A stretch of DNA of 64,000 nucleotides, taken from Bradysia coprophila. Lineage: Eukaryota > Arthropoda > Insecta > Diptera > Sciaridae. The translations under genes were made by a program, and so were the position numbers. Shown one piece after another: positions 1-12,700 of the stretch. Each line of letters begins with the position of its first letter. The stretch's first letter is position 1. The stretch is taken from assembly GCF_014529535.1 (NCBI RefSeq), contig NW_023503598.1, positions 558,001-622,000 of the forward strand. Direction: 5' to 3'. Below the pieces are notes generated by a model that did not search any database, was not told the origin of the DNA, and worked only from the letters and a program-made list of their open reading frames with translations.

Positions 1-325
1 GATAAGCTAACGACCCATTAGACTGAATTGAAAGCTAAATGAATAATTGTAACTTTAACTCACAACAGGACCGAACTGACTCGAAAAAGCTCTTCGGGCT
101 CTGTGTATGAAGAAAATTTGTAAAAACCATTTCATTGACCTTCAACAGCCCGAATTCCCATATACTCACGAACGAGAAGTCAAACGATGCAAGAAACCGA
201 AGGATTACAGTTTTATAAGATTGTAACGCACAGATTTCTAAGGTTAATTTTCGCACCAGAGAGCAGAGCACCTTGAACTATATCTGTGAGCGAGTATATG
301 AACGATGCTTCTGAAGGGTAACTAA

Positions 326-461
326 CTCACTTCAAGCATGAGTGGTACTATGATTAGGGTACTGAAACTTGACAGTGTGCCACAAAACTGTAAAGAATCA
401 TTTCATGCAAATTACTACTCTATTTGGCAGCTGTCGACTGATCACATTTGCTTGAAGTGCG
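326..461. repeat. Short MITE-like repeat, ends CACTTCAAGC
   Basis: The left end CACTTCAAGCATGAG and the right end TTTGCTTGAAGTG form short imperfect inverted repeats. A related copy lies at about 39957-40107, where the words GAGTGGTACT, AAACTTGACAGTGTG and TGCTTGAAGTGCGTT recur in the same order. It has no coding capacity of its own; the family is not recognised. Confidence 0.55.
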
Positions 462-1869
462 TTGATGCAACCCTGACGGCAAGTTCAAATCAGGGACGAA
501 GTTCATATGAGACGAAAGTATTACAACTGGCTACCGCCAAACTAAAGTTGATGAGAACCTGCATTGACGGTATGTAAATACAGTGTAACAACGGCGTAAT
601 TGTATTTTAGTGACTGCATCGTTAAATTTGTTTCGGAAATGTGAAAAACTGACACGTTTCGCCGGTCGGTGTGTTTGCTTTTTATTAAACTTTTAAGATA
701 ACAAAAACCATATTTTCTCGTGCAGTGAAATGCTAGTCAATGAACGGAAAGGTAAATGAATGTTTACTGTGGACAATCCATAAACAAAACTCATATTGTA
801 CTCGTGCTGTATGGTATATCGTCAAAAAAAAAGAAAGAAAACCATTTGTATCTATAGATGTTAATGCAGCGAGTTTCTTGACAATGTTCTCAAACAAAAA
901 GTATACATTTTATCACTCTAGACAATTTTAACATTATCTCGTCGGCCTGGCGAGATGTGAGACGCACACATGGGCTTTCGACATACAGTATTCTTTCTGT
1001 TCATTTTTCTCTGTTTTTTGTTTCTATTTATTTATTTACGACCGGTCACTATCATTTCACATATAAAATGTTTCAGTCGAATAGGAAAAGTATTTTTTTT
1101 TCAAAACATTTTTTTTTATTCAGATGTCAACTGCTTTTCAAAAAGAAGTTACATTCCAATTCATGATGTTACCAGCAGAAACGTATAGCAGAGCCCGTTG
1201 TATTAGGTATACGTTATGTCTATCGATAAATTCAAGAGTAAAACTCGTTCGGTTTATCAATTATATTATTGGAAAGAATATTGTCAACAATAAAATTATG
1301 TGAAAATATTATATCGCGTTTTATATGAATTGTTTATTCATCATCGTCGAACAGAAAAACGAGAGAAATGAAAGGAAAAAAAAATATTATGTCGAAAACA
1401 ATGAATTGCTTATGTTGTGTGTTCTTGGATATCATCTTACGTTTTTACGTTTTCGTTGTTAGAATTAGTAAAATTGATACGAGTCCATTAGAAGACCCTG
1501 GAGCAACGAACAAAAAATTCCTGTTCAATTGTACCTTAACATCAGATCAGGATACTCTATAAACTAATCAAATTTAATTAATGATGCCATTTTTAAGGTC
1601 ACTCAATAGTGGTGACTTTACCCCTATTTTATTTTACCGGAAACGTGCATGCATTCATATAAAAACATTTCCACCAAAAAATGGTTGTTTAAATTAACCG
1701 TCACAATAATTTCAAATTCATTGTGTCACTTACGACTATCTTCACAACAGACTTGACCAGCAAAATGTTGTGTTTAAAGTTTTTACTTTACTAGTGAGGT
1801 AATGTGGACTTTCCCTCACTAGTGAAGACCCTTTCCCTCGCTCGTAAAGTAAAACGCCATACTTTACGC

Positions 1870-1959
1870 GTGAAATAATTTGATATCTCGTATCACGATG
1901 AGGGCTGAAGCCCTCGGATACTTTTACTCATCTGGATACGAGATATTAAATTACTTCAC
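1870..1959. repeat. Nested hairpin with GAGGGCTGAAGCCCTC core
   Basis: The outer arms GTGAAATAATTTGATATCTCG and the right-hand complement ending TTACTTCAC pair. An inner mini-hairpin, GAGGGCTGAAGCCCTC, sits between them. This is a compact foldback of the kind seen throughout the window. Confidence 0.6.
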
Positions 1960-2865
1960 TGGTATAGTAATGTACTATTATTTGTTCCTTGTTGTTTGCC
2001 AAGAAAATTTGTGGAACAATTTTTTTTCCCTAAAAATGGACAATGGGCAACCTTCAAAATCGAACTGTAAGACCTTTTTTTAAGAGCACTCCAGGTCAAA
2101 TTTGCCCAAAATGCGACTTTTAGTACATGGAATATCCTGAACAAATAATAATTTAGCCGAGCGTAACTAAGCTTAGGTTATCATTTCGAGTTTATATTAT
2201 ATCGTAGTTACAAAATTTTTAGGCTTTAGGTCGAATAAATTCAAAAAAAAGGTCAAACAAAAACCCACTGCACATTGAACTACTTTCGAAATATAATCCC
2301 CAAAATTGAATCTCTTTCGACACTATTTCTTCAAATTTCACTTTTATTCGATAGATTTCTCACTAATTTATTCACTAAAACACAACAAAAGAATCCACAA
2401 CCGCATATTTTATAGAAAATTGCTAAAAAGAACGGTCATTCATAATCTAAACAAAAAGATCATATTTCTTCAATCGCAGGTGACATCTTTACTCTACATA
2501 CAATGCTCTACATTGTTTAGTACATTTTATTAGAACATTCGTGTTGGTGGTGGTAAAAATTCAAATTTGATTTGTAAATGTAAAGTTGTCAGTTGCATGG
2601 TTTGTTTTTGTTTTTTTGTTTTTTTTTTTAGTGGCATCAATGTAATGAGCGTCGGCGAATAATACACAATAAAATTTATGAAACCGAGTGATAGATGTTT
2701 TAGGTACTGGATGTGTAATTGACAATCGACGTATAGTGTGCCGAAAAAAAAAGACCCGAAAAGTTTGACTCACTGTGCTGAGCGAATAAAAAAACGTGAT
2801 TCTCGGCAAAGGCAAAACATACGCCGTAATTTTTTGATATTTTTACATTAGATTGTGTCAAAAAA

Positions 2866-3032
2866 TTGGCCCCTTCACAGGTCCAGTGGTAACTAGATAT
2901 GCTCGACACGTGACAAGTAAAGCAATTGCTCGTGTTCCAACTAAAGTGCCGCATGTGGGATTCGAACCCTACACTAGCCGAACATTTTTGTTTCGCTGGC
3001 TGAGCGCTAACCCGCTGGACCACCGGGGCCAA
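2866..3032 (-). repeat. tRNA-derived SINE-like module in left arm
   Basis: Read on the minus strand it begins GGCCCCGGTGGTCCAGCGGG, followed by TTAGCGCTC (A-box-like) and GGTTCGAATCCC (B-box), with a GGGGCC end followed by a T-run. This is the head of a tRNA-derived SINE. Relatives lie at 7385-7537 (minus), 13879-14052 (plus) and, as part of the other arm, 15483-15652. Confidence 0.65.
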
Positions 3033-3329
3033 TTATTCCAAATGTATAAACAGAGGACGATCGTAGTATCATAATATTGCGGTAAATACAGGAAATAATA
3101 ACGGACAGAATGTCTAACTCTGAAAATGCATGTAATCAGCGATGTGATGCTGCTGTAACTAAATCAATTGAATTATTTGACCGTCAAGCAAACAAAACGG
3201 TTTCAATTGAAAGTCACGTAAATACATTTTCTACTGCCAGCCTGATTCGGGCTATATTTTTTTTAGTAATTTTTTTGTCACATTGTCTTGTTCGTCATTT
3301 ATCAGAAATAAAAAAAAAAAAAAATTGCT

Positions 3330-3410
3330 TAGGTTTGAACACGGGACCAGTCGCACTCCGAGCGACCGACTTACCTACTAGCCAAACCAGTCATGACGTC
3401 AGGTTGTCAT
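3330..3410 (-). repeat. Second tRNA-like module in left arm
   Basis: On the minus strand TGGCTAGTAGGT resembles a Pol III A box and GTGTTCAAACC a B box about 35 bases further on, followed by an A/T run. The mirror copy is at about 15115-15195. It is too degenerate to be a working tRNA. Confidence 0.5.
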
Positions 3411-3869
3411 ATTTTCATATTGAACTACGCAACGACTGAATAAAACAATTGTTCGAAATCCGTTGCACATCGAAATACAGCATGAATGGTACGGAACAAA
3501 ACCGATTACAATATCAAACAGTGACAATTTTCGGCAAATAATATTGTTGTCTAGATAGCGTAATTGAACGTTTTTTTTGTACTCATTCTAGCTTGATGAT
3601 ACGATTTTGTACAACTAATTGCTTCATAGGTTCATTGAGTAGTTCAATGCAAGAAAAGAATAATGGTCGCAACTGTAGACGAGCAGAATATATTTTCGTT
3701 TACGTTGTATCTTGTTGCCATATCAAAAATAAAGAAAAATGAAAAAAAAAATGAAAAACCTGACGGGGTTTGAACTAGGGACGCGTCGCATATCGAGCGA
3801 ACGACTTACAGATTGTCCAAAGCACTCATGGTAGTTCACAGTCCTATTTTCATATTGAAATCAGCAATG

Positions 3870-6150
3870 AATAAATACAATACGTTTTCAGTGAACGTTA
3901 CTATCTAGCTAAGATAACACAATGTTCTGCCTAGAAGCTGCTGTTTTTCATCCAATATGCCAATGCATTGCTAAACATTTAGAGTACCGCATCAGCAAGC
4001 AAACGATGTAAATAAACAGATTTGATTACAGACGTCTTTCTCAATGATAATTCAAAATATGATCAAAGTAGCCTTTACTCTATCAATAAAATATATTACT
4101 GTCAAGTCGAAGTTGTGTCTAAACTTGCTGTGTTGCTGAAAAATAAAAATGGGAAAAAACTATAAATTCGGTGAAAAAACTCAGTACAATCGAAAAAAGC
4201 GAATGCGATTGTTTCATTTGTAAGGAAATATATGTTGTTGTGTTCATAAAAGAAAATATGAATGATAATTGTGCTTGTAACGTGTCAAACAAATGTATAC
4301 AAAATTTACCAAATTACTGATCCCTCAATTCAATTGAAATAATGCATTCTTTACGATTCTTCTATTGTGTGTGAATAAACTTTTTATTCAAATGGATCAT
4401 AATTAGATAAGATTCCAGTAACAACCAGACATCGAAAAATTGAGCTAAATAGAAATGAAAAGAAATAGGAAATTTTACGTAATTTATATTGTCTCCCGAC
4501 TGCCGGGTTGTTAGCGCTCCAGCTTACAAAATATAAGAATGCCCATATATCGGGTGTTCGAACCCAATCCGCGGTCGGGAGACATATGCTCGGCACGTGT
4601 CACAGTCGCGAAACGATTGATATTTTTTTTTTTGAAAATGTGCTCATATTCGCGTATTTTTTCTAAATTTCATCTGTGAGGCATTTGTCTCCATTCATTT
4701 TTATTTTAGACCTATTTCATATTGATTTAGAGGCTACCTAGGATACAAAAACGGGAACCTGACATTCATAGCGTCAGGATGGATTTTTTTTGTTTAGCTT
4801 ATTTGGTCGATAAATATCATTTATGCAATTCAATGCGCAAAATTTGCAAAAATCGAAGTACGAATCTCGGTGCAAAATACTTTATTTGGCTCACGATGTG
4901 TGTTATGATAAGTGTTATAATTACACATCTACAGACTAATAAAGTACTTTGCACTCGATGTCATAAATAACCATATGAGAATAACACGACCAACAAACTT
5001 ATCTACCTATTTTGATTTTATATAAAATTGTACTGGGACAAGTCTTGATTTCAGGCCTATTCAAGCCTATTTCAGTGCGCTTTTGTACTAACATTGAGCA
5101 ATTCTGCAATTGATCAAGAAAATGAGAATGATTACTTTATAGGTCCCAGGATGAAAATTTTTTTACGGTAGATCTTCGGCACGGTTGCTTGTCGCCCTCA
5201 CTTCGTGGACTACAACTCACGAAATTGCCTAAAATCAATATGCCCCTTATTACGCATTTTTCTCTCAGCAATAGTTATTTACAAAGGTATCTCTTATCGA
5301 CGGTAGACTTTAGACAATTTCGCGAGTTGTAGGCCGAATGAAGTGAGTGATTACCTAAAACCTGTCATCCATAACAAATACGTAAATTACTAATTCGTAT
5401 TATGTAAAACACATACTTTCGCCCCATGTAATGCATTTTTTGATTATCGCCACTCATTGCCGGCGCCAGGGCGAAAGTAACAATTTTCGTAGTTGGTATG
5501 TAAAAAGTGTTGAGAAATAAGTTTCCAATTTTGTCTAGTTATCTTTCAAGGTGCCATCCTCAAAAAAATGTTTGTAATTGTCACGCCTTGTGCATAAATT
5601 TTTGAATTCTAAAATTGCCTAGAACCTATCGACCACAACAGATACGTTAATAACTATTGTTGTGCGAATAATGCGTAACATTTATTTTACGTTAGATCCC
5701 TTCCCTCTGTTGCATAAAACGTTGTAATATGAAACACGGCCTGCGTCCTCATGGCAAAATTTCACATCTAGAGCCTAATAAAGTACTTCGAGCTCAATGT
5801 CATAGATACCTATCTGTTGTGGATTTTATGTAATATCGCGAAGTGGAGTTTGCGGAAAAGTCAAGTAAAAGTCAAGAAAAATCTAAAAACTCCCCAGTTT
5901 GAAATAATTTTTTTGCACCTCTAGTTTCTGAATACGAATTGGTTGACTGTTTCGTAATTTCCAATTACATCTGAAGTGAAACAAGTATTCACAAGAAAAT
6001 AAGTATAGATAATCTCACATAGTTCTTATCAGTCCCATCATAAATAAATTTTAAATAAGAATTCTAAAACTAAGTTTAAAGATATGACGCACCCTAGTAT
6101 GAAAATTCACGTTGAAAAATGAAATCAAAATCAGCGAAATTAGGATTTTT
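3870..6150. other. Non-coding interior of the large element, left side
   Basis: No gene is supported. A tRNA-like relic lies at about 4490-4585 on the plus strand: matching ends GTCTCCCGAC and GTCGGGAGAC, an A-box-like GGTTGTTAGCGCTCC and a B-box-like GTTCGAACCC. From about 5165 to 5395 and again to 5830 there are decayed palindromic repeats with the words GATTTTAGGCA/TGCCTAAAATC and loops CACTTCGT. Confidence 0.5.
4490..4585 (+). repeat. tRNA-like sequence with paired ends
   Basis: The 5' end GTCTCCCGAC can pair with the 3' end GTCGGGAGAC, with Pol III-type A and B box words between them. The spacing and the absent clover-leaf stems argue against a functional tRNA; a SINE head or tRNA pseudogene is more likely. 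Confidence 0.4.
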
Positions 6151-7300
6151 AGCCCCGTACGAAGTACAAAGGGGCTTATAGGATTACGATGCCGTGTGTA
6201 ATTGATGGAATTCGAAGCAGACGGTAAGGGCAAAGTGTTTGCCTATGTTCATAGATGACGAATCTGCAATAAAAATTTTGTCTGTCCGTCTGTCCGTCTG
6301 TCACGTCGATATCTTGAGTAAATCAAATCCGATTTCAAAAATTTTTTTTTTCCCTGAAAGATAGTCGAAATAGTGAGGCTAAGTTCGAAGATGGGCATAT
6401 TCGGGTCGGCCCTTCGTGAGTTAGGGCCACCTAAGTGATTTAAGGTCTTTTGGTGATATTTATGGCAAAATAAACGATGGAAATGTAAATGACACGGCAA
6501 ATGATAGGTATTGTCAATACCAATCCAGGAAAAAAAAAGTTTTTTAAAATCGGGTGAGTGGACCGTGAGTTAGGGCCTTAGAAGTGAAATGCTACTAGGG
6601 CCCTATGTGTATTTTACATAGAACTCGAGTAAATTTCATTCGTTTTTCGTAATTTTTGTTTGATTTGGAAGGTAATCGAATGCCGAATAGAATGTTGTTG
6701 AAAAAAAAATAAATTTGGGTCCTTGGTCTAAGGCCGCTACTAGGGCCCTATGTGTATTTCACATATAACTCGAGTAAATTTCATCCGTTTTTCGTAATTT
6801 TTGTTTCATTTGGAAGGTAAGGAAAGGCCGAATAGAATGTTGTTGAAAAAAAATTAAATTTGGGTCCTTGGACTAAGGCCACTACTAGGGCCCTATGTCT
6901 ATTTTACATATAACTCGAGCAAATTTCATTCGTTTTTCGTAATTTTTGTTTCATTTGGAAGGTAATCAAAGGCCGAATAGAATGTAGTTGAAAAAAATTT
7001 TAAATTTGGGTCCTCGGACTGAGGCCGATACTAGGCCCTTCAAAAAAAATAAAATTTTAGGGCGATTTGAAATTTTTGTTTCATTTGAAAGGAACGTCGT
7101 ACGGGGCTTTGTAATTGCGCTATGCGCAATTTGTAAGATGTACACATCCCATAATAATTTTACTTTAACTACATTAACAGGCGCAATAGGTTTACGGTCA
7201 AAGTAGGGTGACAGACGCACTAGGGTCACGTACGCAATAGATATACGGGTTTGTACGGGGCTCAGTCGCAGCAAACGCTCCGACTGTTCTGATGGCTCGT
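6149..7300 (+). repeat. AGCCCCGTACGAAGTAC repeat, copy A
   Basis: It starts TTTTTAGCCCCGTACGAAG and ends around GTACGGGGCTCAGTCGCAGC plus some 30 further bases. Internally it carries a GTCTGTCCGTC run near 6280-6302 and about three tandem units of roughly 140 bp (6600-7030), each with the words ACTAGGGCCCTATGTGTATT and TTCGTAATTTTTGTTT. No transposase is seen. Other copies: 40605-41895 (plus), 47110-47652 (minus, truncated) and 51130-52284 (minus, in the Cdk4 intron). Non-autonomous; family not recognised. Confidence 0.75.
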
Positions 7301-7384
7301 TTTGATTCTGATTTAGTTTTTCGCCATTGAGTGGTTACATAAACTTTTTTCATATAAAAATTCTTCCTTGAAAAAAAAAAAAAA

Positions 7385-7537
7385 TTGGCCCCAGAGCGAT
7401 TACTTTGCTTGTAACGTGTCAAGCAAATCCAGTCACTATATTCCACCGATGGCCACAAGTGGGATTCGAACCGGCTACTGGCGGACATTTTTGGTTTCAA
7501 CGCCAGAGCACGAACCACTGAGCCATCGGGGCCGATT
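7385..7537 (-). repeat. tRNA-derived SINE
   Basis: On the minus strand it starts GGCCCCGATGGCTCAGTGG, with a B box GGTTCGAATCCCAC, and ends TCTGGGGCCAATTTT. It is the same family as 13879-14052, in opposite orientation. Confidence 0.65.
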
Positions 7538-9565
7538 ATAACTTACGTATAAACAGAAGATAATCGTGATAACACACAAAAAAAAACATTACTCAGGGTC
7601 GTAGCCAAACTCCAAAGTCAGCTGAGGCGCAAACAAAAAAAATATATGGGAATTTCCACTCAGAAATAAAGGAATGATAAATTAAACGCACGGAATGTTG
7701 AAAACCGAAAAATTTTATGTTTCAGTGTTTCACTTGAGATTTTGATTTGTTTTATAGAAAATGCATCCAAAATTCACAAAGAACCAGTACAGTAAGCCAC
7801 AAAAAACAAGAAAAAAAAAATACGGAACTGGTACAGCTGTTCTTATCAACATGTAAATCGTTGGATCTGTTAAACTCACACTTCGGCATTTTTATCATAA
7901 ATATACAGCTAACTCAAATGAAATTCAGTTCACGTGTTTCTATTGATCTGCGTAATTATAAAAATTCGTTTGTGTGTGCATGGGTTGTGATATAGTTTCG
8001 TTCAACGAGAGGGGAAATCAGGGGAAATCAGATGGCGTTGCGAGTAACTCTATGATAAATTTGAATATTTGTATGGAGGATGTAAGATTTTTCTGAATTT
8101 AAAAATTTTGGAGTACGGAAATGGAGGTTTTTGATTTTTCTCGTTATAAATAAAACGTTCTGCATCGTTTAAAAATAGTTCCAGTGAATAATTATTTTTT
8201 CTTGAAATTTCATGCGGAACTATTTTTATACGACAGAAAACATTTTAATTTTAACAAGAAAAATCAAAAACTTTGATTTCCGCACTCCAAAACTTTTAGA
8301 TTCAGAAAAATCTCACATCCTCCATACAAATATTCAAATTTATCATAGAGTTACTCCTAGCGTCATCTGTTAGTCTTTCTACATACATGCAATTTTTGCC
8401 AAAAACAAGATGGCGAAAATCACAACCCATTAGCAGCAAATGCATGTACATGTACATACTTTTGCGTCATCATATTGAACACAATTTGTCTAAGCTCATC
8501 GAGTGATCAACGATTAAAAAAAAACTTGAAAAGACATCGAGATTTGTTGAACGTTGAATTTCTTTTAGTTAGCTTGATGATGATGAGACGGTTTCCTTTA
8601 CTAAATACAAATTACAAATTATCAAAAAATGCCTCATTATTGTATAGTTCTCATCATTTCTACACTAAGTGATAAATTCAGTTATAACGATCGGCCTTGA
8701 ATTTTTATCAGTGATTTTGAACAAACTCTCCTTTGTATGCTTGCTAAGAGGGCCGAAAGTAAAGCGGCGACGGGCGATTCCCGAAGGGCCTTTTCATTTT
8801 TGTATGTATAAACGGCAACGAAGTGCCTTTTGAAAAATTTCTTCATACAATGCCCGAAGGGCTTTTTTGTGCCGGCACTGAGTATAGTTTCCGTGTTTGT
8901 TGATCCGAGACGAAGCCGAGGTCAATAAACACACGAAAACGAGACTTTTCATTTTTATCACTGGTTAAGTAATGTATTTTACATACTACATGCGCCGAAA
9001 ACCGTAGTTTTCATGTTTGAAGCACTACCTTCGACGCCATGAGCATGTAAAATCCATTGCATAACTCGGTATAAAAATGAAATCGGCTTCGCGTAATCAT
9101 TAACCATTACATTGCCTAATCACGTCACGTACGTGGTTCCAAATTTTTATTTCGACTAGTGGAGCCTAAGGGGAAGGCACTACTTCGTCTAAATAAAAAT
9201 AATAATTACGGACGTAATGTGCTATCACATATGAAAAAGTTAAAAAAATAACTTCAACAACTTTTCATGTTTTGGGCATAAATTTCAGAATTTCAGAAAA
9301 GTTGCATGTGGACGGTTGATTTTAGGCACTTTCGTTTGTCTCCCTTACTTCTGTCTAAAGTACACACCGTACTACCGTACACATCAGATACGTAAATTCC
9401 TATTCTTAGTGAAAACTTTCCAACTTGATTTATTATATATTGCCGAATTACCTAGCTAACAAATGAGAAGCAAAATTTTCGTATTATTATTGACCGCTCC
9501 TTCGCCCCGGATCAACATCATCTATATCTTTTTACTTTTCATCCTCAGTTACCAATACGCATTCG
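7538..9565. other. Non-coding interior with foldbacks
   Basis: No gene is supported. A ~340 bp palindrome lies at 8029-8369. A GC-richer foldback family lies at 8745-8945, with the words CCCGAAGGGCC, GCCCGAAGGGC and CCGAGACGAAGCCGAGG. A diverged GATTTTAGGCACTTTCG repeat lies near 9315-9350. Confidence 0.5.
8029..8369. repeat. ~340 bp palindromic MITE
   Basis: The left arm words GAGTAACTCTATGATAAATT and TGGAGGATGTAAGATTTTTC recur as complements at the right end in mirror order, with a loop near 8200. The arms are diverged, so this is an old foldback insertion rather than an assembly echo. Confidence 0.65.
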
Positions 9566-9602
9566 TTGACTCCGATTTCATTTAGATCGTCTTACAAGTC
9601 AT

Positions 9603-9765
9603 TCTTTCATTGTTTCATTCATTATTTCATTCATTCATTCATTCATTCAATCATTCATTCATTCAATCATTCATTCATTCAATCATTCTTTCATTCATTC
9701 ATTCAATCATTCTTTCATTCATTCATTCAATCATTCATTCAATCATTCTTTCATTCATTCATTCG
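9603..9765. repeat. ATTC-type tetranucleotide microsatellite
   Basis: Runs of ATTC with occasional AATC and TTTC variants fill the stretch immediately upstream of the transposase gene. An open frame runs through it and would give a Phe/His/Ser/Ile-rich leader, which I regard as non-coding. Confidence 0.85.
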
Positions 9766-9781
9766 TAGAAACAAAAACCGA

Positions 9782-12700
9782 ATGAATTTGGAAATTAACC
9801 GCGATGGTGAAGTTGGCGAAGAAAATGGGAGAGATGTGTTGGCACAATCGATCACAGAAGCAAATGAATACAACTGCCACACGAACGGATTCGAAAACGG
9901 TGATAGCACTGCAAATGAACAAGTTGGAGCGATGGCTAATGTATCCAATGAATGCGACGAAATCAGTGTGCTGGCACAAACGATAAAAGAAGAAATCGAT
10001 GATGATTGCGATATGGGCGTTGAGGTTGAGGAATATGATCTGTCTGAAAATGATGATGGTAACGCTGAACGGGAAGATGAACAAATCGGATCAGGTGCTA
10101 GCGATGCTGTAGAGGAAGGCTGTGACGAAGAAGATGAACCATTTGAAACGAATTCTATTGACAATGGAGAGGAAGAACTGAAAATCGATGGGCGAAGAAT
10201 TGCTGATTTGTTCCAATTTGTTGATCAATTGAGACGTATATCACAGCACAATGACGGCAACTGTCTTTTCAGTAATTTACTAATTCAAAAGGAAATTCGG
10301 ATTGGATTCCATTCAAAAGTAATATTCAAGTGTAAAGACTGCAGTCAAAGCTTCCGGGTATACACCAATGATGACGAGAAAACAACTGATACCATCGATA
10401 TTAATTCGTCAGCAGTCCTAGGAGCGAATATGGTCGGTATTGGTTACTCTCAGTTAGAACAATTCAGCACTATCCTTGACCTGCCACCAATGTGCAACGA
10501 CAAATTCAAAAAATTGAACGACAACTTGGGCGAATACTGGAGAGAAACTGCAGAGAAATTAATGAGAGAGGCTGCTGAAGAAGAGGCGAAGGCAGCAATA
10601 ACACAGGGGGACGTGGACCCCGTTGATGGCATTCCATTTATTACGGTGGTTACCGATGCATGTTGGAGCAAACGATCTTTCAATAAAAATTTCACTGCTC
10701 TGTCGGGTGTTGGGGCAATTGTTGGTGCTCATACTGGAAAAGTTTTGTGGATCGGAGTGCGAAATCGATACTGCCCCGTATGTGTGCGTGCAATGAATGG
10801 ACACAGTACACCACGACCGCACACATGCACCAAAAATTTTACGGGTCCGTCATCGGAGATGGAATGGGAAACCATTTTGGAAGGTTTCAAATCAAGTGTT
10901 GAGCTCTATAAGCTACGGTACTTGAAACTTATTTCGGATGGTGACTCCAGCACTTATTCGAAATTACTACAGCAGAAGCCTTACGGTGATCGACATATCG
11001 AAAAAATTGAATGCACAAACCATTTGCATCGGAACTTCCGAAAGAGTATCGAGGCATCTGTAAAAGGTTGTCCCCGAGGACTGAACAAAATTGTTGTAAA
11101 CAATTTGGAACGAATTCGTAAGGACATTTACTGCGCTATTGACTTTCGGAAGAGAGAAAATACGAGTGAAGCTGAAAAGATTTCATTACTCAAATCTGAC
11201 CTGAATAACCTTCTCCACCACGTATTCGGGGATCACTCGAACTGTCCGAAGTACATCGAGCGGTACTGCAAGAACAACGATCAAAACTACGTTCCAGCAC
11301 TGCAAGAGTGTAATACGTTCGAAAAAATGTCGTCAACAATGCGCCAACTTATGTACTGTGCCAAAGATTTAATCCAGGGAGAGTCGAACAACATCGCCGA
11401 ACACTACAACTCGATCGTGGCAAAATTTGTCGGTGGAAAACGAGTTAACTTTTCACTGTCAAATTCGTATAAACATAAAGCTAATGTGGCAGTTGTTCAG
11501 TATAATTCGAAAACTGCGCTCTGTGCTCTGTACAATGCCAAATTCAATAGGAATCCACCAGAGCTAGCGAGAAAGCTGGAGGTGAAGCGACTGCACAAAA
11601 CGAATCAAGCCAGAGAGAGACGTAAAATCATGAAGCAAAATAAGGTCATTCGTACGCCATTTTGCAGAATGAAGGATAGTGGTCCTGGTCCTGGATACGG
11701 TATTCATTGTCAGAGACCGGATATGCCAGAAGAAGCTTTTCAAAATGAAAAACGAATTCATTTAGCAAAGCTGACACATCATCGTGAAAATCGAAATGCC
11801 GTTGAAGCAAATACTCGCGACAAAAACAAATGCAACTTGTGGAACGCCATAGTGCCCAAAGTGATTTTATCGCAGGACTTCGGATCAATATGCAAAGCCA
11901 GAGCATTCCCAGCACATGTGAAAGAATTAACGCAACGTAAATCGATCGGAACAAAAGCTCAAAGACATCAAAACGAATCCCAATTGGTTGCAATGCAACA
12001 GCTCGGAATGCAAGAAAGTATGTCAATAAGAAGTTGTGGTCTATTCATTGACGATGGAATGGTGTTTCTTGCGGCATCGCCGACTGGAATGGTGAACGAT
12101 TCAGACATGATTGTCGACATTCAATGTCCTTTGGCAATTACGAACAAGGACCCTAACGATATCAACGTACTAGGTAAGCGAGTCCTCATTTTTGTTTTTC
12201 TGAGTCAATTCAATTCCGCTAGAGCCATAGTAAATAAACACTGAAGGTAATGCAAACCTACACATAAATTACGGCACCTAAATTCGATGTAGGTCGATAA
12301 TGTGATAAATATGATAGGTAGCTCGAATGTTGAATACTAGATTACATTGGATGCATCGAAAGTAATTCATTACAATTTTGTGATAAAGTCACAACTCTGG
12401 TAACTGTCTTTTTGACAAGTATACAGTTTGAATATTTATCCGAAGGCGAGGTATACAACTAAACAGTTACCGAAGCAAGTTGCTCAAAAATACGATGAGC
12501 GAGTATAACAAAATTGTTTCAACTGTTTGAATTACGAAGCAACATCCAATGTATTCTGTTTTACTGCCTAACACATGCAAAAGTTGAATTTCACATAAAA
12601 ATTCACAAAGGATAAACCGAAAATATTCCACACGTAATCGATTATTTTCGCAGAAGACCGATTGCTACGTAATGTTCAACTTTCGCATGGGGCAGGCAAC

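Larger units (their letters stand above)
1..2079. other. AT-rich flank without a convincing gene
   Basis: No reading frame here looks like a real protein; the open stretches are short, of low complexity and without recognisable motifs. The stretch holds a small repeat at about 326-461, which has a diverged relative at 39957-40107, and a hairpin at 1870-1959. Positions 1-300 include text related to the palindromic family with loops like CTCTTCGGGCTC. The first possible peptide (338-577) lies inside the repeat and is therefore not called. Confidence 0.6.
2084..3690 (+). repeat. Left terminal inverted repeat of the large element
   Basis: This arm is an inverted near-identical copy of 14826-16431. 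It contains two tRNA-like modules read on the minus strand (about 2866-3032 and 3330-3410), an A/T-run stretch near 2600-2640, and open frames identical to those on the other strand of the right arm. From 3690 to about 3870 the similarity continues but is clearly diverged and interrupted. Confidence 0.85.

Noticed and set aside
3110..3439. 109-residue protein, identical copy at 15076-15405
   Set aside because: It lies in the inverted arms, covers a tRNA-like module and has no recognisable motif; identity comes from arm identity.
9566..9781. N-terminal extension of the transposase frame, rich in Phe, His, Ser and Ile
   Set aside because: It is the translation of an ATTC microsatellite; the ATG at 9782 follows directly and gives a normal acidic start.
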